Positions 31,835 to 39,673 of a stretch of 64,000 nt of DNA are shown one piece after another. The stretch's first letter is position 1, and each line of letters starts with the position of its first letter. Under the pieces are notes generated by a model that saw only the letters and a list, made by a program, of their open reading frames with translations, was not told the DNA's origin and did not search any database. Source of the DNA: WJKQ01 sp043810515 (GTDB taxonomy: Bacteria > Patescibacteriota > Gracilibacteria > UBA1369 > LOWO2-01-FULL-3); contig JBDRNZ010000012.1 of assembly GCA_043810515.1 (NCBI GenBank), positions 16,607 through 80,606 on the forward strand. The letters are read 5' to 3'. The position numbers and the translations under genes are program-made.

Positions 31835-33723
31835 GTCTCTGCGATTTGTTCCGGGGAGAGCCCCTCGAGGGCATAGAGTTCCTCCACTTTTCCGGAAAGC
31901 TGGTACTTTTTGACGCCGAGCGAGGTGAAGGCCTCCACGCAGATTTTTTCATTTACAAGATGCGCTGCGAGCTGTGAGCCAAGGCCGGAAACTGTGTTGT
32001 GATCCTCGACTGTTATGACTTTGAGGGTTTTTCTGACTGAATCCATGAGGGTTTTGTCGAATTTTTTGATGGATGTCGCGGCGATCAGTTCCACAGAAAT
32101 TTCCGGATGGGATTTTTTCAGGATTTCCCATGCCTGTAGCGACTGGTGGACCATTGAGCCTATTGCTACGAGCGTGATACTGTTTCCTTCGCGGATGACA
32201 TCCGACTTTCCATATTCATATTCATAATTTTTATCGTAAAAAATGTCGCCGTTTTCTGCTTCGATTGCCGGAATTTTGTGGCGTCCCATGCGGACGTAGA
32301 AATTTCCATAATGCGAGGCAATATACCTTATTATGCGGTCTGTCTGGTTCGGATCGGCTGGCTCTATTATCATTGTGTTGAAAAATCCGAGGAAACTGCC
32401 GGCGTCGTCTATTGCCTGATGTGTCGGGCCGTCTTCACCGACTGAAAGTCCGCAGTGGGTTGCGACAAGTTTTGTGTTGCAGGAATTTATGTCGTTTACG
32501 CGGGCCTGGTCTTTTGCGCGGCTTGAAAGGAACGCTCCGAATGTTGATGCGAATGGTGTAAATCCGCTCAGGCTCAATCCTCCGGCGGCTGAAACCATGT
32601 GCTGTTCCGCGATGCCGCATTCTATGTGCTGGTGCGGAAGTTCTGAGGATACAAATTGTGTCATGACGGATCCTTTCAGGTCCGCTGTCATCGCGACTAT
32701 TTCAGGATTTTGTTTTGCGAGGTCGAGAAGAGCTTTTCCGTATGCTGTTCTGCAGTCGGTGATTGTTTCTTTGTCGTAGACGAGTGGGGTGCCGGTGGAA
32801 ATTTCCGTTTTTTCGAGAAGGGGAGTGAAGGCGGGCTTTTCCGGTTTCCATTTTATGTTTTTGCGGAATTCGTCCAGAGTTTTTTCTTCGTCTGCCGATA
32901 ATTTTAATGTTTCGAGCGCTTCTGCGGCCTCCTCTTCGTTTGGCGCTTTTCCGTGCCAGTGTGATGAAAGTTCTTTTCCGGTTTTTTCCATGAAATCAAT
33001 TCCTTTGCCCATTATTGTGTGGCCGATTATCACCGATGGTCTGCCGGTTTCTTTCCATGCTTTCGAAACCGCGTCCCAGATTTCCTCGTAATCGTGGCCG
33101 TCCGTTTCTATCACGTTCCAGTTTCCGGCCTCAAAAATTTTCTTTATGTCGATATCCATAATTTCCTTTAGACTTGCCGTTAACTGCACTTTATTGCTGT
33201 CCACGAAAAGTATCAGATTATCCAGATTGTGCTGTTTTGAAAAATTAATCATTTCGTACACCTGCCCTTCCTGCGCTTCTCCATCGCCCATAATCGCGAA
33301 AACTTTTTTGCCGGAATTTTTTAGTTTTTCACCGGCCGCCATTCCGGCTGCGACAGAAACGCCTATTCCCAAAGGACCGGTTCCGTATTCCACTCCCGGA
33401 ACGTGTCTCGTGATGTGGCCTTCATATATCGATCCGGCTTGGCGGAAAGTTTTTATAACTTCGTCTTTCGGGATATAGCCGAGCTCCGCGAGGACGCTGT
33501 ATACGGCGGGGGAGATGTGTCCGTTTGAAACTACGACTTTTTCGCCGGTCTGACTTACGATAAACGCGTAAATTGTCGCAAGGTAATCAAGCGACGAGAG
33601 CGATCCGCCCGGATGTCCGCTTTTTGCGTTCACAACCATTTCAAGAATTGATCTGCGGCAGGATTTTGTGAAGATTTTGAGAAAATCCAGGTGTTTCTTC
33701 TCGAGCTTTTCTCCTATTTTCAT
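31819..33723 (-). CDS. tkt: Transketolase
   Basis: Transketolase moves two-carbon units between sugar phosphates with thiamine diphosphate. The 634-residue single-chain protein has both halves: GHPGGSLSSLDYLATIYAF and the cofactor motif GDGEAQEGQVYEMINF in the N-terminal part, and the pyrimidine-binding half with GIAEQHMVSAAGGLSL and EDGPTHQAIDD. Many CPR split the gene or use it to replace phosphofructokinase in upper glycolysis. It overlaps pgi by 4 nt. Confidence 0.97.
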   Translation of the reverse strand: MKIGEKLEKKHLDFLKIFTKSCRRSILEMVVNAKSGHPGGSLSSLDYLATIYAFIVSQTGEKVVVSNGHISPAVYSVLAELGYIPKDEVIKTFRQAGSIYEGHITRHVPGVEYGTGPLGIGVSVAAGMAAGEKLKNSGKKVFAIMGDGEAQEGQVYEMINFSKQHNLDNLILFVDSNKVQLTASLKEIMDIDIKKIFEAGNWNVIETDGHDYEEIWDAVSKAWKETGRPSVIIGHTIMGKGIDFMEKTGKELSSHWHGKAPNEEEAAEALETLKLSADEEKTLDEFRKNIKWKPEKPAFTPLLEKTEISTGTPLVYDKETITDCRTAYGKALLDLAKQNPEIVAMTADLKGSVMTQFVSSELPHQHIECGIAEQHMVSAAGGLSLSGFTPFASTFGAFLSSRAKDQARVNDINSCNTKLVATHCGLSVGEDGPTHQAIDDAGSFLGFFNTMIIEPADPNQTDRIIRYIASHYGNFYVRMGRHKIPAIEAENGDIFYDKNYEYEYGKSDVIREGNSITLVAIGSMVHQSLQAWEILKKSHPEISVELIAATSIKKFDKTLMDSVRKTLKVITVEDHNTVSGLGSQLAAHLVNEKICVEAFTSLGVKKYQLSGKVEELYALEGLSPEQIAETCLKL

Positions 33724-34901
33724 AGTGATTCTTTTATCAGTTTTTTTGCGAGTTCCACTCCCGGCTGGTCGAATGCGTTTACTCCGAATAATTCGCCGAG
33801 GAAAGCTATTTCTCCCATGAACATCATCAGCATTTCTCCGAGTGTTTCTTCTGAAATTGAGTCTACTTTAATTGTTATGTTTGGTCTATTATTTTTCGTC
33901 AGGGAAATTTCGGTCGCGGATTTTTCGATTTGCATGAGTCGTCCGAAAGTTATCGCTTTTTCGGGGATTTCCGGGTCAGTTGCGAATTTTTCCCGTTCGA
34001 TGAAAACGATGAGTTTGTCGTTCGGGCCGTCATTGTATAGCTGGAGTTGGGAATGTTGGTCGGTTGCGCCGAGCGCTGAGACAGGTGTGATTCCTGTGGA
34101 GAGGTTTTTGCCGATGCTTTCCGCGAGAAGCTGTCTGTACCAGTCGGACAGGCCGGTGAGGGCTTGCGCATAAGGCATTAGCACGTTTATGGTTTTGCCT
34201 TTTTTGAATAATGAATGCCGGATGGTCGCGAGGGTGAAAGGGAGATTTTCTTTTGTCTCGGGCGAAAGAAAGCGTGTTTTTATGCTTTTTGCGCCGGCGA
34301 TGAGTTTTTCTATATCTATTCCGATCAGTTTTGCGGGCAGGAGAGCCGTGGGTGTGAATATCGAAAATCTGCCGGAGATGTTTTGTGGAATGTCGAATGT
34401 CTCGATGCTGTCTTTTTTTGCTGTTTCCCTGAGAAAGCCTTTTTCAGGATTTGTGACGAATATGAAATGCTCTTTTGGAGGCAGGGATTTTTTCTCGAGT
34501 TTTGCTCGGAAATATGTGTATTGCGAGATGGTTTCGGTTGTTTCTCCCGACTTTGATACAACCAGAAACAGTGTTTTTGCGTAGTCGATTTTTTTGTCGA
34601 GTCTGCTGATGACGTCCGGGTCGATATTGTCGAGAATGGTCAGCTTTTCGTCGTCCGGTTTCAGAGCTTTTTGAAGGCAGCTCGTGCCAAGTGCCGAGCC
34701 TCCTATTCCGAGAAGCACGAAATGTTCAAATTTTGCGGCAGCTTTTGCCGCGAACTCATTGATTTTTTGAATCTGGGCCGTTTCGTCGATGGCCGGATAA
34801 AAATCCCGGGGAATTTTATCGATTTTTTTGTCTAATTCGGCTTCCGACAATCCGTGTTCCGGAGCGATTTTCTGCAGGTTTGTTAGGTTCAGAGTGATCA
34901 T
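33720..34901 (-). CDS. pgi: Glucose-6-phosphate isomerase, short form
   Basis: Interconverts glucose 6-phosphate and fructose 6-phosphate. At 393 residues it is shorter than typical bacterial enzymes (about 450-550). Motifs: LLGIGGSALGTSCLQKAL, VVSKSGETTET, FSIFTPTALLPAKLIGID, GATDQHSQLQLYNDGPND and, near the end, FGVNAFDQPGVELAKKL. It heads the pgi-tkt-LOG-epmA-efp-serS operon and is preceded by a promoter whose predicted start falls almost on the ATG. Confidence 0.95.
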   Translation of the reverse strand: MITLNLTNLQKIAPEHGLSEAELDKKIDKIPRDFYPAIDETAQIQKINEFAAKAAAKFEHFVLLGIGGSALGTSCLQKALKPDDEKLTILDNIDPDVISRLDKKIDYAKTLFLVVSKSGETTETISQYTYFRAKLEKKSLPPKEHFIFVTNPEKGFLRETAKKDSIETFDIPQNISGRFSIFTPTALLPAKLIGIDIEKLIAGAKSIKTRFLSPETKENLPFTLATIRHSLFKKGKTINVLMPYAQALTGLSDWYRQLLAESIGKNLSTGITPVSALGATDQHSQLQLYNDGPNDKLIVFIEREKFATDPEIPEKAITFGRLMQIEKSATEISLTKNNRPNITIKVDSISEETLGEMLMMFMGEIAFLGELFGVNAFDQPGVELAKKLIKESL

Positions 34902-34909
34902 TTGAATGA

Positions 34910-34938
34910 AATATAGAGGATTTGCGCATGGGTATCAA
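34910..34938 (-). promoter_or_regulatory. Promoter of the pgi operon, probably leaderless
   Basis: TTGATA (34938-34933), 17 nt, TATATT (34915-34910) on the minus strand. Only 8 nt separate the -10 from the pgi ATG at 34901, so the transcript should begin at or one base before the start codon. No ribosome-binding site can fit. Confidence 0.65.
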
Positions 34939-34998
34939 GTAAGTAAAAGGAGCATCTAAATTTTTAGAAAAGTTTAATCTTCTAGGTTGTAATGGCTT

Positions 34999-36963
34999 TT
35001 ATTTATCCTCCTTCTTCTTTTTCTTCTTATCCACGACTTCGGCTTCGACGACGTCGTCTTCTTTTTTGTCTTCGGGTTCCTCGGGTTTTTCGCCTTTTTT
35101 GTAGACTTTGACGTCATCGTCGTCCTCGGATTTGCCGGCTTCTCCGTTTACTCCCGCCGCTTTGTAGAGTTCGGTGCCGACTTTCTGGATTTCTGAGCTT
35201 AAAGCTTCGTAGCCCTTTGAGATTTCATCGACGTCTGCATCCTTTTTCTCGAGAATTTTTTTGAGTTCGTCGATCTTTTCCTGGATAGGTTTTTTCAGGT
35301 CCGCTGAGACTTTGTCGCCTGCGTCTTTCAATGTTTTTTCAGACTGGATAACGAGAGAGTCTGCTTTGTTTCTAAGCTCGATCATTTCTTTCTTTTTCTT
35401 GTCGTCTTCGGCGAATTTCTCAGCGTCTTTTTTCATCTTTTCGATTTCGTCATCGGAAATGTTTGAACTGCCGCTGATTGTGATGTGCTGCTCTTTGTTT
35501 GTGGCTTTGTCCGTGGCTTTTACATTCAAAATTCCGTTTGAATCAATATCAAAAGTCACCTCGATCTGCGGAACTCCGCGCGGGGCGGGTGGGATTCCGT
35601 CGAGATTGAATTTTCCAAGAGATTTATTGTCGGTTGCCATCGGGCGTTCGCCCTGCAAAACGTGTACTTCGACTGCAGGCTGGTTGTCGGCTGCTGTTGA
35701 AAAAATCTGGGATTTTGAAGTCGGGATCGCGGTGTTTCTTTCGATAAGTACCGTGTTCACGCCGCCCAGCGTTTCAATTCCCAAAGAAAGAGGAGTGACA
35801 TCGACAAGCAAGATATCTTTCACATCGCTCTCACCGGACAAAATTCCGCCCTGTATAGCCGCGCCGAGTGCAACGACTTCGTCAGGATTCAGGCCTTTGT
35901 GCGGCTCTTTTCCAAATATTTCCTTAACTTTTTCGACTACCGCCGGCATTCTCGTCATTCCGCCGACAAGTATAATTTCATCGAGATCGCTTTCAAAAAC
36001 CTGTGAGTCTTTCATCGCGTTTCTGCATGGCTCGACTGTTTTTTCGATCAGATCCATTACGAGATCCTCAAGTTTTGCTCTTGAAAGTTTTGTTTCGAAA
36101 TTTTTCGGTCCGTCTTTTCCAACGGTGAGGTAGGGGAGTGATATTGTGGTTTCGTGCAGGGATGAGAGCTCGATTTTGGCTTTTTCGGCCGCTTCCTTGA
36201 TTCTCTGCAGAGCGAGTTTGTCTTCCGAGACGTTTATTCCCTGTTCGCGTAAAAATTCGTCAATAATCCACTGCATGATTCTTCTGTCAAAATCGTCGCC
36301 GCCGAGCTGTGTGTTGCCGTTTGTGGCTTTTACCTGGAAGACTCCTTCGCCGAGTTCGAGAATTGAGATGTCAAAAGTCCCTCCGCCCAGATCGAAGACT
36401 GCGACTTTTTTTTCGCTGCCCTGCTTGTCCACGCCGTATGCCAATGCGGCTGCGGTCGGTTCGTTGATGATTCTTTTTACTTCAAGTCCGGCAATTTTTC
36501 CGGCATCTTTTGTGGCTTGTCTTTGCGAATCGTTGAAGTAGGCAGGGACGGTGATGACTGCTTCTTTTACTTCGTATCCGAGATAGCTTTCGGCGTCAGC
36601 TTTGAGTTTCTGGAGAATCATTGCGGATATTTCTGCGGGGCGTTTTTGTTTGCCGTCCAGGACTATTTCCACTTCGCCTTCTTTGCCTTTCACGCATTTA
36701 AATCCGACTTTGTCGATATCTTCTTTTGATTCTGAATATTGTCGTCCGATGAATCTTTTTGCCGAATATATGGTGTTGTCGGGGTTTGTGGTCGCCTGAT
36801 TTTTCGCGGACACACCGACGCGTCTTTCCCCGTCTTTTACCGCTACGACTGACGGAGTTGTTCTCGCACCCTCGGCATTTGGAATCACGGTTGACTCACC
36901 GCCTTCCATAACCGCCACGCAGCAATTTGTTGTTCCCAAATCTATACCTATTATTTTTGACAT
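34999..36963 (-). CDS. dnaK: Chaperone DnaK (Hsp70)
   Basis: Hsp70 chaperone. The 654-residue protein starts MSKIIGIDLGTTNCCVAVME and has AYFNDSQRQATKDAGKIAGL, FDLGGGTFDISILE and VGGMTRMPAVVEKVKE in the ATPase domain, the substrate domain with LLVDVTPLSLGIETLGG, and an acidic/Lys-rich tail. It stands alone under a perfect CIRCE site; grpE is about 1.5 kb away beyond the toxin-antitoxin genes and no dnaJ is in the window. Confidence 0.99.
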   Translation of the reverse strand: MSKIIGIDLGTTNCCVAVMEGGESTVIPNAEGARTTPSVVAVKDGERRVGVSAKNQATTNPDNTIYSAKRFIGRQYSESKEDIDKVGFKCVKGKEGEVEIVLDGKQKRPAEISAMILQKLKADAESYLGYEVKEAVITVPAYFNDSQRQATKDAGKIAGLEVKRIINEPTAAALAYGVDKQGSEKKVAVFDLGGGTFDISILELGEGVFQVKATNGNTQLGGDDFDRRIMQWIIDEFLREQGINVSEDKLALQRIKEAAEKAKIELSSLHETTISLPYLTVGKDGPKNFETKLSRAKLEDLVMDLIEKTVEPCRNAMKDSQVFESDLDEIILVGGMTRMPAVVEKVKEIFGKEPHKGLNPDEVVALGAAIQGGILSGESDVKDILLVDVTPLSLGIETLGGVNTVLIERNTAIPTSKSQIFSTAADNQPAVEVHVLQGERPMATDNKSLGKFNLDGIPPAPRGVPQIEVTFDIDSNGILNVKATDKATNKEQHITISGSSNISDDEIEKMKKDAEKFAEDDKKKKEMIELRNKADSLVIQSEKTLKDAGDKVSADLKKPIQEKIDELKKILEKKDADVDEISKGYEALSSEIQKVGTELYKAAGVNGEAGKSEDDDDVKVYKKGEKPEEPEDKKEDDVVEAEVVDKKKKKKEDK

Positions 36964-36995
36964 AATTGTTTGAATTTAAGATTAGATAAAATAAG

Positions 36996-37022
36996 TTAGC
37001 ACTCCCTATTATAGAGTGCTAA
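36996..37022 (-). promoter_or_regulatory. CIRCE operator of dnaK
   Basis: A perfect 9-9-9 inverted repeat: TTAGCACTC, nine bases, GAGTGCTAA. It is the HrcA-binding element. Its 9-nt loop contains the -10 box of the dnaK promoter, so bound HrcA would block RNA polymerase directly. Confidence 0.95.
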
Positions 37023-37035
37023 ACGAAATGGTCAA
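37008..37035 (-). promoter_or_regulatory. dnaK promoter
   Basis: TTGACC (37035-37030), 16 nt, TATAAT (37013-37008) on the minus strand. The -10 lies in the loop of the CIRCE site. The leader to the ATG at 36963 is about 38 nt. Confidence 0.8.
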
Positions 37036-37076
37036 GGGGAAATAGTGGTTATGAGGACTTGTTATTATAGGTTATT

Positions 37077-37490
37077 CTAACAAAGATTTTTGTATTCCGA
37101 GAAGTTGCTTTTTATATGTTCGAGTATCCATTGATTTTCTGATTGGCCCTTTCTACAGTGATCTTTGGTATAAACTAATAAAATCGTGACTTGGTTTCTT
37201 GTGTTGCATAAATGGAATATTGCTCGATTACCTGAGGTTTTTGGCGAAAAGTTTGTTCCCGCCACCCTAAAATCAAGTTTGAATATGCCAGCATCTTCTT
37301 CTTGTGAAAATTTGAGATTATCAATCAAGTTTGTTTTTGAAAAAGCAAAGCACCTTTCTAAAGTTACTTGAATTGTTCTCTTTGTTTCAGACCATTTTTT
37401 TGTTTTGTACTTTTTTGCGAAGTCTTTGCAGAAATGTTTTTCGGCGTATTCAGAAAATTCGACAAAAAATTTAGTATCTTTAATAAACAT
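37077..37490 (-). CDS. Probable toxin of a Panacea-type toxin-antitoxin pair
   Basis: A 137-residue basic protein encoded just after, and overlapping by 11 nt, a Panacea-domain antitoxin. The middle and C-terminal part (FKLDFRVAGTNFSPK, NRAIFHLCNTRNQVTILLVY, TKDHC) has the beta-sheet order and YTKDH-like end seen in RelE/HigB-fold mRNA interferases, and the N-terminus is helical (FVEFSEYAEKHFCKDFAKKY). The toxin role comes from context and this weak resemblance; Panacea antitoxins pair with many unrelated toxins, so the fold is not certain. No hydrophobic segment is present, so a membrane toxin is unlikely. Confidence 0.65.
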   Translation of the reverse strand: MFIKDTKFFVEFSEYAEKHFCKDFAKKYKTKKWSETKRTIQVTLERCFAFSKTNLIDNLKFSQEEDAGIFKLDFRVAGTNFSPKTSGNRAIFHLCNTRNQVTILLVYTKDHCRKGQSENQWILEHIKSNFSEYKNLC

Positions 37491-38175
37491 TTTGTGGATC
37501 TTCCATGTTAATTAATTCGTAAGGTATAATTTCACCTTCTTTGCAGGTCGCCCAAGGTAATTGCTCATGCGTGAAGTCTACAATCTCCTTTGTTCGAGCT
37601 GTTTTCCATTTTGCGCAAACTGTTTTTACAGTTTCTTCTTCATCTTTGTTAAGGGCAGAGTCGTTTGGGTCCTCGATTAATGACACCAATATTGAACGTC
37701 CTTTAGTTTCTATACATACAGACTCATCGCTATCTATTAAGTCGAAGAATTCAATGGCAACAGGTCCTTGCGCTAGACGACGATATTCGAAGCCAGAAAT
37801 GGGTGATAAGTATTTGTAATAGTTTGCAAAGTCACAAAGGTAAACAAGTTTTGCTAGTTTTGTTTTTGTTATTTTCCCATCTTCATCTGCCCCATATTTT
37901 ATGCATTTTAAAACAAGATCGTGGAATTTTCTGAAAGATTTTTGACGGGCGTTGCTCTCGTCAATTTTTTCGTCCATTTTCAAATCCTCATCAATCATTA
38001 TGTTTACTGGTATGTCAAAAATTTTGGCGAGTTGTTTTAGTTCTGGTAGAGTTATGTCTCTAGTGCCATTTTCTATCGCAGCCAAGGTAGGTCGTGACAT
38101 GTCCATTTTTTTTGCAAGGTCGTCTTGAGAAAAGCCATTCATCTTCCTGATTTTTATGATGAAATTCTTTATCAT
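37480..38175 (-). CDS. XRE-Panacea (DUF4065) antitoxin
   Basis: A 231-residue two-domain protein: an XRE-type helix-turn-helix at about residues 4-58 (GFSQDDLAKKMDMSRPTLAA) and a Panacea/DUF4065 domain from about 85 to the end (LAKLVYLCDFANYYKYL, then GFEYRRLAQGPVAIEFFDLI and the final IVDFTHEQLPW). The frame is open to 38229, but the promoter -10 (38201-38206) lies inside that stretch, so I place the start at the ATG 38175 (MIKNFIIKIRKMNG). This domain architecture is that of PanA antitoxins of the PanAT group, which neutralise the toxin by direct binding and bind their own operator. It precedes the toxin, with overlapping frames. Confidence 0.85.
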   Translation of the reverse strand: MIKNFIIKIRKMNGFSQDDLAKKMDMSRPTLAAIENGTRDITLPELKQLAKIFDIPVNIMIDEDLKMDEKIDESNARQKSFRKFHDLVLKCIKYGADEDGKITKTKLAKLVYLCDFANYYKYLSPISGFEYRRLAQGPVAIEFFDLIDSDESVCIETKGRSILVSLIEDPNDSALNKDEEETVKTVCAKWKTARTKEIVDFTHEQLPWATCKEGEIIPYELINMEDPQNVY

Positions 38176-38179
38176 TGTG

Positions 38180-38213
38180 ATGGGGTTAGAATGTGTGCAC
38201 ATTCTAACCCCAT
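38180..38213 (-). promoter_or_regulatory. Operator palindrome of the toxin-antitoxin operon
   Basis: Perfect 16-base arms (38180-38195 and 38198-38213, right arm CACATTCTAACCCCAT) separated by two bases. It covers the -10 box and the predicted start point, so a bound XRE antitoxin dimer would repress its own operon. It ends four bases before the antitoxin ATG. Confidence 0.85.
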
Positions 38214-38229
38214 GAAAAGCGAATGTCAA
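38201..38229 (-). promoter_or_regulatory. Promoter of the toxin-antitoxin operon
   Basis: TTGACA (38229-38224), 17 nt, TAGAAT (38206-38201) on the minus strand, an almost consensus sigma70 promoter overlapping the operator. A start near 38194 gives about 19 nt of leader to the ATG at 38175. Confidence 0.85.
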
Positions 38230-38342
38230 TATTTGTTACACGGCAAGGGTGCGAATACTTTACATTTTTTGCTAATTTGAGTTCTTTTGTAAGAAATACT
38301 TGACTTTTTAGCCTGGTTTTGGTGTTAGTAAGATACTTAAAT

Positions 38343-38351
38343 ATTCTAACC
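38343..38351. promoter_or_regulatory. Isolated operator half-site
   Basis: ATTCTAACC, identical to nine bases inside the arm of the antitoxin operator, stands alone 130 nt away, ten bases before the tiny plus-strand frame at 38361. It could be a second contact point of the antitoxin. Confidence 0.4.
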
Positions 38352-38360
38352 ACCGTTTAT

Positions 38361-38420
38361 ATGGCTAAGAAAGTTACAGGAAGAAAGGCCGCTTCAGCTG
38401 CTTCGAAACGTTTCCGCTAA
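38361..38420 (+). CDS. Tiny basic peptide or truncated small protein
   Basis: ATG to TAA, 19 codons: MAKKVTGRKAASAASKRFR. The composition (Lys/Ala/Ser/Arg) resembles, from memory, the N-terminus of small basic KAASAASK-type hypothetical proteins that are normally about 60 residues, so this may be a truncated remnant. It is divergent from the toxin-antitoxin operon. TTGACT (38300-38305) and TAAGAT (38329-38334) lie upstream but 23 nt apart, too far for a standard promoter. No ribosome-binding site. May not be expressed. Confidence 0.3.
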   Translation: MAKKVTGRKAASAASKRFR

Positions 38421-38442
38421 CTACTTTCTTTGCACACTACTT

Positions 38443-38922
38443 CTACCCCTTCTCCCCATTTCCCACTTTCACTTTTGCGGTTTTTAGGACGCGGGTGCCG
38501 AGCATGTAGCCTTTTTCAAGTTCTTCGATTACCAGGTCTTTGGGGCCGGGGCCTTGGGAGAGGGCTTCGTGGAGGTTGGGGTTGAAAGGTTGGCCGGAGG
38601 CTTCGATTTCTTTGAGGCCGAAGTCGTGGAAGACTTTTTTGAGTTGGTTGATGGACATTTCGATGCCTTTGTACCATTCGGAGGCGTCGGGAGGCATGTG
38701 GCGTTTGGCGCGTTCAAGGTTTTCGAGGGCGGGGAGGAGAGAGCTTATCAGATCCATGTTTGCCATTTCGGTGATCTGGCTGCGTTCTTCGGCGTGGCGA
38801 CGCTTAAGGTTTTCCAAATCGGCCATTGTGCGTTTGGCGAGTTCGGTGATTTTTTCAAGCTCCTGCTTTGTTTTTTCTAATTCATCGGGATTTGTGTCCT
38901 TATTGTGTTTTTTGTGGGTCAT
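38443..38922 (-). CDS. grpE: GrpE nucleotide exchange factor
   Basis: GrpE releases ADP from DnaK. The 159-residue protein begins with a charged stretch and a coiled coil (ELEKTKQELEKITELAKRTM, then ADLENLKRRHAEERSQ), followed by the family motif LLPALENLERAKRHM and, near the end, EALSQGPGPKDLVIEELEKG and RVLKTAKVKVG. The ATG overlaps the hrcA stop by 4 nt, so both are made from the CIRCE-controlled transcript. Confidence 0.96.
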   Translation of the reverse strand: MTHKKHNKDTNPDELEKTKQELEKITELAKRTMADLENLKRRHAEERSQITEMANMDLISSLLPALENLERAKRHMPPDASEWYKGIEMSINQLKKVFHDFGLKEIEASGQPFNPNLHEALSQGPGPKDLVIEELEKGYMLGTRVLKTAKVKVGNGEKG

Positions 38923-39635
38923 TCTTCTAAAAGTTTTTTAATTTCTTCAAGCATTACAATGTTAAAAGCATACCTCATTCGCTTCGGGCCCAAAAGTCCA
39001 ATGTATCCCTTGAAGCCGTCTTTTTCATATTTCGTGACAATGATGCTGCAGCTCTGGATCTGGGGCAGGATGTTTTCCTCGCCTATAAATGCGCGCACCT
39101 TATTTGTAATATCCAACGACGCGAGGGTCTGGAGGAAGTTGTCGCTTTTTTCCAGGACCTCGATAACTTCACAGGCGCTTACGGAATCGTTTATAAATTC
39201 GGGCTGTTTCAAAACATTCGACGTTCCCAAAAAGAAGGTTCTCGGATTGTCAGGAGTTGTCGCGAAACTTACAAGGTTTGTGGATCTTGCCATCATGGAA
39301 ACCGCGTCATAAAGGACCTCTCTCACTTTCTGAACGGTGTGCTTTTCGCGGATAAGTGTGAGGGTTTTTATAGCCTCTTTTCGGGCGGAATCGTAGTCCT
39401 GGATTTCATCAACAAAACGTCTGTATCCTTTATCTGTGGGAATGCGTCCGGCTGACGTGTGCGGCTGGAAAAGATAGCCCTCCTGCTCGAGTGCCATCAT
39501 GTCGTTTCTGATCGTGGCCGGAGATACGTGAAACTGGTAGCTGATCAGAATTGTGTTTGAACCCACCGGCTCAGCCGTTTCGATAAAATGCTTGATTATC
39601 GCCTGCAGGACTTTTTGTTTACGGTCTTCGGACAT
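38919..39635 (-). CDS. hrcA: HrcA heat-shock repressor, short form
   Basis: HrcA binds CIRCE operators and represses chaperone genes. The N-terminal winged helix is clear (RKQKVLQAIIKHFIETAEPV, then SPATIRNDMMALEQEGYLFQ and PHTSAGRIPTDKGYRRFVD). At 238 residues it is about 100 shorter than usual; the central inserted dimerisation region is abbreviated while the C-terminal GFKGYIGLLGPKRMRYAF is present. It is autoregulated by the CIRCE at 39647-39673 and cotranscribed with grpE. Confidence 0.93.
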   Translation of the reverse strand: MSEDRKQKVLQAIIKHFIETAEPVGSNTILISYQFHVSPATIRNDMMALEQEGYLFQPHTSAGRIPTDKGYRRFVDEIQDYDSARKEAIKTLTLIREKHTVQKVREVLYDAVSMMARSTNLVSFATTPDNPRTFFLGTSNVLKQPEFINDSVSACEVIEVLEKSDNFLQTLASLDITNKVRAFIGEENILPQIQSCSIIVTKYEKDGFKGYIGLLGPKRMRYAFNIVMLEEIKKLLEE

Positions 39636-39646
39636 GTGGTATTATA

Positions 39647-39673
39647 TTAGCACTTGGTATTATATAGTGCTAA
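39647..39673 (-). promoter_or_regulatory. Imperfect CIRCE operator of hrcA-grpE
   Basis: TTAGCACTT, nine bases, TAGTGCTAA: eight of nine arm positions pair, and the innermost pair is lost relative to the dnaK copy. A weaker HrcA site upstream of the repressor gene itself is a plausible way to set the order of derepression. Confidence 0.9.

Noticed and set aside
34940..34998. Intrinsic terminator after dnaK
   Set aside because: The only stem (about five pairs, AT-rich) is weak and has no proper U-tract.
38176..38229. Upstream 18-codon extension of the antitoxin (start at 38229 or 38202)
   Set aside because: It encodes the -35/-10 promoter and the palindromic operator; the predicted transcript starts downstream of it.
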